A stretch of 64,000 nucleotides of DNA from Pseudohongiella nitratireducens (GTDB lineage Bacteria; Pseudomonadota; Gammaproteobacteria; Pseudomonadales; Pseudohongiellaceae), in the NCBI RefSeq assembly GCF_001642735.1, contig NZ_LWHM01000031.1, forward strand, positions 124,001 through 188,000, written 5' to 3'. The translations under genes were made by a program, and so were the position numbers. The notes under the pieces are model-generated. The model was not told the origin of the DNA. It did not search any database and saw nothing but the letters and a program-made list of their open reading frames with translations. Below, one piece after another: positions 26,318-35,094 of the stretch (its first letter is position 1; the number at the start of each line of letters is the position of its first letter).

Positions 26318-27379
26318 ATGGAGGGAGGTAAGGTGTTTCATAATAACAATGACGTAGCAGAGATAAAAACAACAAGCATATTTGATAGTTTTCAAAAGCT
26401 TGCAATAACATCAAGCATCAGCCTGGCTGTACTGCTGCCCGGTATGGCAACGGCAGATGAAGGCATTCCCAGGCTTGGTAACGGGCAGCCAGACCTGCAA
26501 GGTGTCTGGAGCAACCGCACGCTGACACCACTGACCCGCGACCGGGAACTGGGTGAGACGCTGATTCTCTCAGAGGCTGAGGCCCGTGCCTGGGAAAGCG
26601 ATCATGCCGAATTCATTGATTCAGAATATGCGCCCAGCGATCCAGACCGGGAAGCCGGGGCCGGCGCTCAGGGCAGCAACGACGGAGACACCGATGACGG
26701 TTACAATGAGTTCTGGAAAGACGTCGGCAGCCAGTTGCTGCAAATCAACGGCGAATACCGCTCCTCTATTATTGTCAGTCCGGCCAGTGGTCAGATTCCT
26801 TTTGCTGAAGGGGCTCGCAGTGCCATGTTTGGCAACCTGCCCGAAGGTGTCTCCCGTAACGATGGCCCGGAAGGACGCCCTTTGTCTGAACGTTGCCTGA
26901 TTTCCTTTGGTACCCATTCCGGTCCTCCCATGCTGCCGGTGATGTATAACAATAACTATCAGATCGTGCAGACGGACGACTATGTGATGATTCTGGCTGA
27001 AATGATCCATGATGCCCGTATCATCAGGCTACACGGAGAGCACCGGCCTGAACTGGACAAGTGGATGGGCGATTCAGTGGGGCACTGGGAAGGCGATACC
27101 CTGGTCATTGAAACGCAGGGTTTCCACCCACAACACCGTATTTATGGCGCCAATGCGGAACTGTCTGTCACTGAGCGTTTGACTCGAACCTCCGAAGACC
27201 AGATTCTTTATCAGTTTACTGTTGAGGATCCCACTGTCTTCAGCGAACCCTGGCAAGGGGAACTGGTGATGAATGCGCGCCCGGACGATGAGCCAATCTA
27301 TGAGTATGCCTGTCATGAAGGCAACTATGCTCTGCCAGGTGTCCTTGCGGGGGCCCGCCGCGACGAGGCCAGTCAGTAA
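26318..27379 (+). CDS. Secreted protein, paralogue 1 of a three-member family
   Basis: A 353-residue exported protein. The ATG at 26318 is in frame; a GTG at 26333 follows GGGAGG and may be the true start, which would shorten the unusually long n-region of the signal peptide (hydrophobic core about residues 28-43, cleavage after MATA). The mature part begins with GQPDLQGVW, has GHWEGDTLVIETQGF near residue 250 and ends YEYACHEGNYAL, features shared with genes at 37350 and 38230. The family is common in marine and soil bacteria but I know no function. It lies just upstream of recC, 99 bases apart. Confidence 0.75.
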   Translation: MEGGKVFHNNNDVAEIKTTSIFDSFQKLAITSSISLAVLLPGMATADEGIPRLGNGQPDLQGVWSNRTLTPLTRDRELGETLILSEAEARAWESDHAEFIDSEYAPSDPDREAGAGAQGSNDGDTDDGYNEFWKDVGSQLLQINGEYRSSIIVSPASGQIPFAEGARSAMFGNLPEGVSRNDGPEGRPLSERCLISFGTHSGPPMLPVMYNNNYQIVQTDDYVMILAEMIHDARIIRLHGEHRPELDKWMGDSVGHWEGDTLVIETQGFHPQHRIYGANAELSVTERLTRTSEDQILYQFTVEDPTVFSEPWQGELVMNARPDDEPIYEYACHEGNYALPGVLAGARRDEASQ

Positions 27380-27418
27380 GCTTCTGCACACAAATGGCGA
27401 TAAAGTCTTTATACTGGG

Positions 27419-27454
27419 GCGGGTTGTCAGGGATATTTAACCTCGGCAACCCGC
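27419..27454 (+). promoter_or_regulatory. Hairpin between paralogue 1 and recC
   Basis: A perfect 8-bp stem (27419-27426 and 27447-27454) with a 20-base loop lies 24 bases before the recC ATG, just after a TATACT (27410-27415) that could be a -10 box. With no U-run it is more likely a structured leader than a terminator. Confidence 0.35.
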
Positions 27455-27478
27455 TGGTATTAAGGACGATCACATCGC

Positions 27479-30400
27479 ATGGCTGTAGACGACGCAAACA
27501 ACATTGAATCTGGCTTCATGGTGCTGCACAGCAACCGCATCGAAAGCCTGCGCAGCCTGCTGGTGGACTGGTTACGTAAACATCCACTTGAACCCTTGGA
27601 AAATGAGGTAATGCTGGTTCAGAGTAACGGCATTGCCCAGTGGCTGCAGCTGTCTCTGGCTAAGAACCCGGATGCAGACCAACCCGGCTGTGGTATTGCT
27701 GCCGCCATGGAGATCACCCTGCCCGGCCGATATCACTGGCAGGCCTATAGATCAGTGTTAGGCAACCTGCCCGCGCAATCCCCTTATGACAAAGATCAAC
27801 TGACCTGGCGTATTTTCCGCTTATTGCCCGATCTGCTGACAGAGCCGACATTTGCCGCACTCAAGTACTTCCTGGCAGATAGCTCGGATGGCCGCAAACG
27901 CTTCCAGCTTGCCGGACGACTGGCTGACCTGCTGGATCAGTACCAGGTCTATCGTGCTGACTGGCTGAGCGAATGGTCCGCCGGAGATGACCAGTACACC
28001 CGCCGGGAAACCTGGCAGGCCATTCCCGAGAGCGAATCCTGGCAGCCAGCATTATGGCGAAGCATTGTTAACGATATTCACGGCAGTGCTTCAGGGGTTG
28101 CTAACGATGACAAGACAATTGACGCGCTCAGCAGCCGCGCCCAAATCCATCAGCATTTTTTGAATGTCTGCAAGCAACTGGCTGAACAGGGCAACCGCCC
28201 CCAGGGTCTGCCCCGGCGCATCGTGGTGTTTGGCCTGTCCTCGTTGCCCCGGCAAAGCCTTGAGGTGCTGTCTGCATTGTCCGCGTTTACCCAGGTACTG
28301 CTCTTCGTGCACAACCCCTGTCAGTTTTACTGGGGAGATATCATTGACCCGGTGCAGGCCCAACGCTGGTTTGCCAAACCTTTTCGCCGCCAGGCACACA
28401 AACAGCAATATCAGACCAGTGATCTGTTGAGCCAGGACACACAGTATCTGCAAAGTAACCCGTTACTGGCCAGTTGGGGCAAGCAAGGGCGGGATTACAT
28501 ACGGCTTCTCGATGAGCACGACGAACGCAAACACTACGAGTCAATGTTTCACGAGAACGAGCTGTCCATTGATGTATTCGAACCACCTGAAGAGTCCACA
28601 TTACTCGGTCAGGTCCAATCGGATATTTATCACCTGCGCTCAGTCACCGAGGCAATGACGCTGGCGCAAAGCCCTCACAGCGAAGCAGGCCTGAGCTTTC
28701 ACCTGGCTCACGGCAAACAACGTGAGGTGGAGGTCCTGCAGGACCAGTTGCTAAGCTGGCTGGAAGCAGACCCAACCCTGAAACCCCGGGACATTCTGGT
28801 GATGGTGCCTGATATCAATGAGTTTGCACCTCACATTCAGGCCGTATTTGCTGGCATAGATCACCATGACGAGCGTTATATCCCATTTTCCATCAGCGAC
28901 CAGGGGCAGCGCAGTCAGTCATTGCTGATGCAAGCATTCGAAATGCTGCTCAACATTGCCCATTCACGGCTACCCGTTACCGACGTCCTGGACCTTCTCG
29001 ATGTACCGGCATTGCGTCAGGCCTTTGGGCTGAGCGAAGAAGATATCGCCCTGCTCAACCAGTGGATTGAAGGCGCTGGAGTGCGCTGGGGCTTCAACGC
29101 CGAGCATCGCATCACTCACGGCTTCGCAGCGGAATACAACCCCGATACCCTGACGCTGAACACCTGGCTGTTCGGACTTAAACGTATGCTGCTCGGTTAC
29201 GCCAGTGGCAGCCGGGAAAGCTGGCAGAGCGTTGAACCCTATACAGAAGTTGGGGGACTGGGTGCCGCATCTGTCGGCAAACTGGCCCACCTGATCAGTG
29301 AACTAGAGCACCTCTGGCAGTTATTTCTTCAGCCTGCTCAGGTCACGACCTGGGTTGAGCGTATCCATCAGCTGATGCAGACTTTCTTCACAGTCAGCGA
29401 TGACGCGGATCAGGCCGCTCTTAACCGTATCGCTAAACGCCTGGAGCAATGGCAGGCAACCTCTGAGCTGGCAGCCTTCGACGACGCCATTGAAGTCAGC
29501 ATTGTTCATGACCACCTGCAGGACCTGTTTGAACAACGCGAACTCAGTCAACGCTTTTTGAGTGGGTCACTTAACTTCGCCTCCCTGATGCCCATGCGTG
29601 CCATCCCCTTCCGCCGTATCTGTCTGCTGGGGATGAATGATGCGGATTACCCACGACAGGTCACTTATTCTGATTTTGACTTGATGCGGGACGATTACCG
29701 GCCAGGGGATCGCTCACGGCGTGAAGATGACCGGTATCTGTTTCTTGAGGCCATGCTCTCAGCACGCGAGCACCTGTATATTTCCTGGAGTGCCTATAGC
29801 ATTACCGACAATGCATTCTGCCCTCCTTCGGTGCTGGTCGCCCAGTTACGGGACTATTTAACAGACACGCGCGGCCAGCGGCTGTTGGAAGCAGTGACCC
29901 ACAGTTACCCCTTGCAGCCATTCAGTGCCCGCTACTTTGACCTCGACAGTCAACTGAGCACCTTTGCCCGGGAATGGGAACCACCTGAAATAGCCAGCGA
30001 CGCAGTGCATCAACCGGCGCAGGACGAGTCAGCTTCAGCTGAAAGCAGCACCCAGGCCCAGGAGCCCATTTCCATTGGACTGGCCGAGCTCAGTCAAATG
30101 ATGCGTAACCCTGCCCAGGAATTTTTCCGGCAGTGTCTGCACGTTAACTTTGCCAAACCAGACGAAGAGCAATCGATAGATGAACCCTTCTCTCTCAGCA
30201 ATCTGGAAAGGTGGCAGGTAAACCAGTCAATACTCGAACAAAGCATCTACCGTCTGGCTGAGTCAGCAACGCAATCAGCGAGTACACTCAACCGCATGAT
30301 GGATCAGATTCAGGCAAGTGGCACCTTACCGCTGCCACCATTTGACCGGGAAGTTAAACAGCAGATCGCTCACACCATCAGCCATACGCTTGAGCAGATA

Positions 30401-31180
30401 CATGAACTGCTGTCCAGACATAGTCGCAGACTCTCCCTGACAGTCTCTGTGCAAGCTGAACAAGGCCATATTCAACTTGAAGACAGTATTGCTGATGTCT
30501 GGGCTGCCAGTGATGATACCGCTACAGCTATTCGACTGGTCAACACGGGCAGTAGCATCTGGGCAGGGAAACAAGGCAACAAAGGCAAGCCCAAGTGGCA
30601 CTATATTGCCCGGCACTGGCCATACCATCTGGCTTGCCAGCTCAATGGCCCCGTGACAACCTGGCTGGTATCTGCCGAATCCAGCTCGGCACTGCTACCG
30701 CTAACCCCGGAACAAGCCAGACAAGAGCTGCAGACATTAATGATGCTCTATGCCAGCAACCTTCAGGCACCACTCGTTGCTGAGCCAGCAACCAGCTGTG
30801 CCCTGATTGCCAGCTGTGCCCTGATTGACGGTACGGCAACAGATGCAAAGAAAGATGCAGGGACAGATGCCGGGTCAGAGAAGAGCACAGAGAGCCTATC
30901 CACATACGATGCCAGAATCGCCTATGAAGGCAATGCCGGAAACGACCGCAGTTTTCCAGCCGTACAAAACAGCTACGCATTACAACGGCTCTGGCCTGAT
31001 TTTGACAGTTTACTGGCTGCCACCACACCCTATCGTGCCGAGGAAGCATCAGGCCCGGCAACTGATATACTGCCGGTTGAAGACAGCCTGCTGTATGCCC
31101 ACAGTCAGTCACTGTACCGGGCTATGTGTGAACACTGGCACCACAGCCGGGCACAACTGAACAAGGCAGAGGTACCCTGA
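27479..31180 (+). CDS. recC: Exodeoxyribonuclease V subunit gamma (RecC)
   Basis: A 1233-residue subunit of RecBCD, somewhat longer than the about 1120 of E. coli. It starts MVLHSNRIESL after a 13-residue extension, matching the RecC N-terminus; a degenerate helicase fold and a FRRICLLGMNDADYPR region (about residue 705) are typical. RecC recognises Chi and splits the duplex for RecB and RecD. An Ala/Ser/Gln-rich linker sits near residue 845, and an 18-bp tandem repeat near residue 1104 adds low-complexity sequence. It overlaps recB by one base (TGATG). No ptrA lies between recC and recB, unlike E. coli. Confidence 0.93.
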   Translation: MAVDDANNIESGFMVLHSNRIESLRSLLVDWLRKHPLEPLENEVMLVQSNGIAQWLQLSLAKNPDADQPGCGIAAAMEITLPGRYHWQAYRSVLGNLPAQSPYDKDQLTWRIFRLLPDLLTEPTFAALKYFLADSSDGRKRFQLAGRLADLLDQYQVYRADWLSEWSAGDDQYTRRETWQAIPESESWQPALWRSIVNDIHGSASGVANDDKTIDALSSRAQIHQHFLNVCKQLAEQGNRPQGLPRRIVVFGLSSLPRQSLEVLSALSAFTQVLLFVHNPCQFYWGDIIDPVQAQRWFAKPFRRQAHKQQYQTSDLLSQDTQYLQSNPLLASWGKQGRDYIRLLDEHDERKHYESMFHENELSIDVFEPPEESTLLGQVQSDIYHLRSVTEAMTLAQSPHSEAGLSFHLAHGKQREVEVLQDQLLSWLEADPTLKPRDILVMVPDINEFAPHIQAVFAGIDHHDERYIPFSISDQGQRSQSLLMQAFEMLLNIAHSRLPVTDVLDLLDVPALRQAFGLSEEDIALLNQWIEGAGVRWGFNAEHRITHGFAAEYNPDTLTLNTWLFGLKRMLLGYASGSRESWQSVEPYTEVGGLGAASVGKLAHLISELEHLWQLFLQPAQVTTWVERIHQLMQTFFTVSDDADQAALNRIAKRLEQWQATSELAAFDDAIEVSIVHDHLQDLFEQRELSQRFLSGSLNFASLMPMRAIPFRRICLLGMNDADYPRQVTYSDFDLMRDDYRPGDRSRREDDRYLFLEAMLSAREHLYISWSAYSITDNAFCPPSVLVAQLRDYLTDTRGQRLLEAVTHSYPLQPFSARYFDLDSQLSTFAREWEPPEIASDAVHQPAQDESASAESSTQAQEPISIGLAELSQMMRNPAQEFFRQCLHVNFAKPDEEQSIDEPFSLSNLERWQVNQSILEQSIYRLAESATQSASTLNRMMDQIQASGTLPLPPFDREVKQQIAHTISHTLEQIHELLSRHSRRLSLTVSVQAEQGHIQLEDSIADVWAASDDTATAIRLVNTGSSIWAGKQGNKGKPKWHYIARHWPYHLACQLNGPVTTWLVSAESSSALLPLTPEQARQELQTLMMLYASNLQAPLVAEPATSCALIASCALIDGTATDAKKDAGTDAGSEKSTESLSTYDARIAYEGNAGNDRSFPAVQNSYALQRLWPDFDSLLAATTPYRAEEASGPATDILPVEDSLLYAHSQSLYRAMCEHWHHSRAQLNKAEVP
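30792..30827. repeat. 18-bp perfect tandem repeat inside recC
   Basis: Two adjacent, identical 18-base units (30792-30809 and 30810-30827) encode a repeated six-residue block (SCALIA/SCALID). It keeps the reading frame and is followed by an Asp/Lys/Ala/Thr-rich stretch. This looks like a recent slippage duplication in a surface linker. Confidence 0.9.
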
Positions 31181-34100
31181 TGCAGACACTGGATGTCTTT
31201 GCTTTTCCACTACGTGGCAGCAGCCTGATTGAAGCCAGTGCGGGCACGGGTAAAACTTTCACTATCGCTCTGCTTTATACCCGTTTGATCCTTGGCAATG
31301 GCACTGATGAGCCAGAGCGCATACCACTGGCCACCGACCAGATTCTGGTGATGACGTTCACTGATGCCGCGGCTGAGGAACTTCGGGACCGTGTCCGCGC
31401 CAGATTGACTGAAGCGGCACGCTACTTTGCTGATGACAACCTGAATGATGACAGCATGCTGGTCAGCTTACGCAGCCAGTATGACCAGACGCATTGGCAA
31501 GAGTATGCACAGCGTTTGTCGCTGGCGGCGCAGAACATGGATCAGTCGTTTATCAGCACCATTCACAGCTGGTGCCTGCGCATTCTGAAAGAGTATGCGT
31601 TTCGCACTCAAAGCCTTTTTCAGCAGACACTGTTAACCGATATCGCTGAACTGAACCTGGCGCTTTGCAAGGATTACTGGCGCCAGGTTTTCTATCACCT
31701 GGATGATAACAGTGCTGCCCTGGTCAGCCGTGTTTTCACCTCTCCGGAAGACCTGAAGTCGTATGTGGAACCATTACTGAATCAGAACCTTAATCACGTT
31801 ACCCTCGATGGCATCCCGGTAACGCCAGCGCTATCAATTGCCGAGGAACTGAAAACGCTATCCAGCATGCTGCAGCACATCATCGATGCCGAAAACACAG
31901 CACGCAAGGCCTGGCTTGCTCAACATGACTCACTGGTTGAACTGATTGCGCCTTACCGGCACAAACTCAGTGGCACCACTTACCGGGGCTTTAAAAACGA
32001 TGACACCTTTGCTGCCCGCATGCAGGAAATACATGACTGGGCAAGCACCGGCAGCGAAGCCCCTAATGTGCTGTTCCGCTTTGCCACCGGCAACTGGAAC
32101 CTGAATAAAAACCAGGGAGATCCACCTTGCCACAAGGTGTTTGATCTCCTGGCAGACTGGCTGGCTGTTAAATCCCAATACTCACCCGAGAACATCAAAC
32201 GCGATGTGCGCAGCAGTGTGTCACTGCACGCCGCCAAGTGGCTGAATCAGGCACGCCTGGAACATATGCAGAGCCAGGGTGAAATGGGCTATGACGACTT
32301 GCTGCTGCAGCTGGATCGCGCCTTGCAGGGCCCACATGGTGGTCTGCTGGCAGAGCAGCTCCGGCGGCGTTTACCCGCAGCCATGATCGACGAATTCCAG
32401 GATACCGATCCAGTACAGTTCCGGATTATTCAATGTATTTATCGCATGGATCAAAACGCGGCTGATACCTCTCTGGTGCTGATTGGCGACCCTAAACAGG
32501 CGATTTACTCTTTCCGAAACGCGGACATCCATACCTACCTTTACGCCAAGCAGCTTTGTGGCGACAGGCTGTATAGCCTGGGCACTAACTTTCGCTCCAG
32601 CCAGTCGCTGGTAGACAGTGTTAACTGCCTGTTTGAGTCGGCAGAAGACAGCCCCCAGGGTGCGTTTTTGTTCCGGCAGCCCACTGACAATCCGCTGCCC
32701 TTTCACCCGGTCAGGGCCAACGGTTTGCAAGAGACACTGGTTCACCCCAAAGCACCTGCCGTCCTGACATTCTGGCATGCTCGGGCTGACCAACAGGAAA
32801 AAGGCGTGCTAAGCCGATCGCTGTACCAGGAGGCGATGGCACAGCGCTGCGTCGCCACGATCAAGACGCTTTTACTGGACGAAGCTCGTTGCCACTTTGC
32901 CGAAGATGCGACCAGACAATCTGACGTTGACGTTAGCACTAAATCCCGACGGGCCATTCAGCCGCGTGACATTGCCTTGCTGGTCAGAAACCGCAACGAA
33001 GCCCGGCTGATCCAGGAGGCATTACAACAAGCAGGGCTGGCATCGGTCTTCCTGTCTATCCAGGACAGTGTCTTCAGCACGCAGGAAGCGGAAGATGTCT
33101 GGCACTGGCTGCGTGCCTGTGCGCAGCCAGGCAACGAATCCCGGGTGCGTGCAGCATTAGCGACCAGCACATTACGGCTCAGCCTCAAGGAAATGCAGCA
33201 GCTGCTGACTGACGAGATTCAGTGGGAATCCCAGATGGAGCGCTTCAGGGAATTTGAGCGTATCTGGCAAACGCAGGGAGTGCTGGCAATGCTCCGACGC
33301 TTCATTCATGACTACGCCATCGACCGGCGCCAGCTTGAAGACCCCTTGAATGGCGCCCGCACGCTGACCAACCTGCTCCACCTGGCCGAATACCTGCAAA
33401 AAGCCAGTCGACAGCACCAGGGTACCCAGGCACTTATCCGTCATTACAGCGATGTCCTGCAAAACCACACGAAAGAGGAACTGCTAAGACTGGAAAGTGA
33501 TGATGATTTGATCCGCATCATCACTATCCACAAATCAAAAGGCCTGCAATACCCCCTGGTGTTTTTACCCTTTATCTGCTCGCCGCCTTTTCAGGGTACC
33601 AGAAGCCCAAGGGCGCATATCGCACAGATTCCTGGCGAACCAGGTGCGGCGCGCAGAATCGAGCTTGATGCGAGAAACAGTGAAGAAGCAACCGACATCA
33701 TGCAGCGAGAACAGCTGGCTGAAGACCTGCGCCTGCTCTACGTAGCCCTGACGCGTGCTGAACATGCTCTCTGGCTGGGTTGCGGCTCCGTTGGGCAACA
33801 AGCGAATGCCAAAACCTCATCCTTGCCCGGTACCGCTTTGGGTTACTTGTTCAAGAGTCAGCTCGACATTAAGGGTGCACAGCTGGTCAGTGATGACACT
33901 CTGCTTAACCAGGCTCTCCAGCAACTGGCGAGCAGGCACCCAGGTATTGTTGTGGAAAGTTTTGCTGCAGAGAATCCGACACCTGAAAGCCTGAATGCTG
34001 AAGGCCTGACAGATGGCAGCGGAGAGCATACAACATTACAGGCGTGGCACAAGGCCTCGGCACCACTTAAAAAAGCCAGACGTGTCAGCCGACCAATTGC

Positions 34101-35094
34101 CGATCACTGGTGGATTGCCAGCTACTCTGCCTTAAAGAAAGGCGGTAAGACACAACCGGAGCCCGAGCAGGCAATGATTGACCAGCAACGCGAAGAGCAG
34201 GAAGCCCAGCAAGATCTGGCGTTACGCGAAAGGTCAGAGGAGAAAGCAGGCAACACATTTACGACCACCTTGCCGGGCTTGCATGGCATGCACCGCGGCG
34301 CTGAAGCCGGCACGTTGCTTCACGAATTATTGGAGTGGTCGTTTGATTACGGTATAAGCAACGCCTTAACGGAATCGGACCCACGCCGTACCTACCTTGA
34401 GCAAAGGCTGGCAAGGCACGGCTGGCAGGACGAACTGGATCGAGTAGACACCTGGCTTAATGGCTTCCTGCAGATGCCGTTCACCTTGCCTGGAGAGAAA
34501 CTGCCTTTGAGCATGGCTGATATCGATACCTTTCAGGTCGAACTGGAGTTTTTATTTCCCGTTGATAACGTCAGCACGCAGGATATTGATCAGCTATGCC
34601 AACAATATCTGCTACCGGGTCAGCCCAGGCCCGCACTGTCAGCAATCGATCTTAATGGCATGATGAAAGGCTTTATTGACCTGGTATTCAGCTATCAGGA
34701 AAAATACTTTGTAGTGGACTGGAAATCCAACTGGCTGGGTGGCCAAAACACGGATTATCACTCAGACTCCATGGCCAGAGAAATATTAGATAAACGTTAT
34801 GATGTGCAGTACGCCCTGTACCTGCTTGCCCTGCATCGTTTGCTCAGTTACCGCAAAGCGGATTATGACTATGAGTCTGACATCGGTGGCGCACTGTATT
34901 TTTTCCTGCGTGGCTGGCAATCAGACACACAGGGGCTCTTTGCTGACAAGCCTGACAACAGGTTCATCGAGAAACTGAACGCCGTCTTCCTGGGGCAATC
35001 ACTGTCACAGCGCACGCAGCCTGAGAAACATGAAGTGTCTGGAAAGCAAAGGGAGCCTGCGGAGCAAAGCGAGAAAGGGGAATCTGCCTCATGA
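31180..35094 (+). CDS. recB: Exodeoxyribonuclease V subunit beta (RecB)
   Basis: A 1304-residue helicase-nuclease. Helicase motif I (Walker A) is EASAGTGKT at residues 18-26; UvrD-type motifs include DEFQDTDPVQF and GDPKQAIYSFR (motifs II/III) and ITIHKSKGLQYPLVFLP and LLYVALTRAEHALW (V/VI). The C-terminal nuclease domain has the catalytic set D1167 (GFIDLVF), D1180 and K1182 (VVDWKSNWLGG). It is a 3'-to-5' helicase that degrades DNA until Chi and then loads RecA. A charged Glu/Lys/Ser tail of about 25 residues ends the protein. It overlaps recD by 4 bases (ATGA). Confidence 0.96.
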   Translation: MQTLDVFAFPLRGSSLIEASAGTGKTFTIALLYTRLILGNGTDEPERIPLATDQILVMTFTDAAAEELRDRVRARLTEAARYFADDNLNDDSMLVSLRSQYDQTHWQEYAQRLSLAAQNMDQSFISTIHSWCLRILKEYAFRTQSLFQQTLLTDIAELNLALCKDYWRQVFYHLDDNSAALVSRVFTSPEDLKSYVEPLLNQNLNHVTLDGIPVTPALSIAEELKTLSSMLQHIIDAENTARKAWLAQHDSLVELIAPYRHKLSGTTYRGFKNDDTFAARMQEIHDWASTGSEAPNVLFRFATGNWNLNKNQGDPPCHKVFDLLADWLAVKSQYSPENIKRDVRSSVSLHAAKWLNQARLEHMQSQGEMGYDDLLLQLDRALQGPHGGLLAEQLRRRLPAAMIDEFQDTDPVQFRIIQCIYRMDQNAADTSLVLIGDPKQAIYSFRNADIHTYLYAKQLCGDRLYSLGTNFRSSQSLVDSVNCLFESAEDSPQGAFLFRQPTDNPLPFHPVRANGLQETLVHPKAPAVLTFWHARADQQEKGVLSRSLYQEAMAQRCVATIKTLLLDEARCHFAEDATRQSDVDVSTKSRRAIQPRDIALLVRNRNEARLIQEALQQAGLASVFLSIQDSVFSTQEAEDVWHWLRACAQPGNESRVRAALATSTLRLSLKEMQQLLTDEIQWESQMERFREFERIWQTQGVLAMLRRFIHDYAIDRRQLEDPLNGARTLTNLLHLAEYLQKASRQHQGTQALIRHYSDVLQNHTKEELLRLESDDDLIRIITIHKSKGLQYPLVFLPFICSPPFQGTRSPRAHIAQIPGEPGAARRIELDARNSEEATDIMQREQLAEDLRLLYVALTRAEHALWLGCGSVGQQANAKTSSLPGTALGYLFKSQLDIKGAQLVSDDTLLNQALQQLASRHPGIVVESFAAENPTPESLNAEGLTDGSGEHTTLQAWHKASAPLKKARRVSRPIADHWWIASYSALKKGGKTQPEPEQAMIDQQREEQEAQQDLALRERSEEKAGNTFTTTLPGLHGMHRGAEAGTLLHELLEWSFDYGISNALTESDPRRTYLEQRLARHGWQDELDRVDTWLNGFLQMPFTLPGEKLPLSMADIDTFQVELEFLFPVDNVSTQDIDQLCQQYLLPGQPRPALSAIDLNGMMKGFIDLVFSYQEKYFVVDWKSNWLGGQNTDYHSDSMAREILDKRYDVQYALYLLALHRLLSYRKADYDYESDIGGALYFFLRGWQSDTQGLFADKPDNRFIEKLNAVFLGQSLSQRTQPEKHEVSGKQREPAEQSEKGESAS

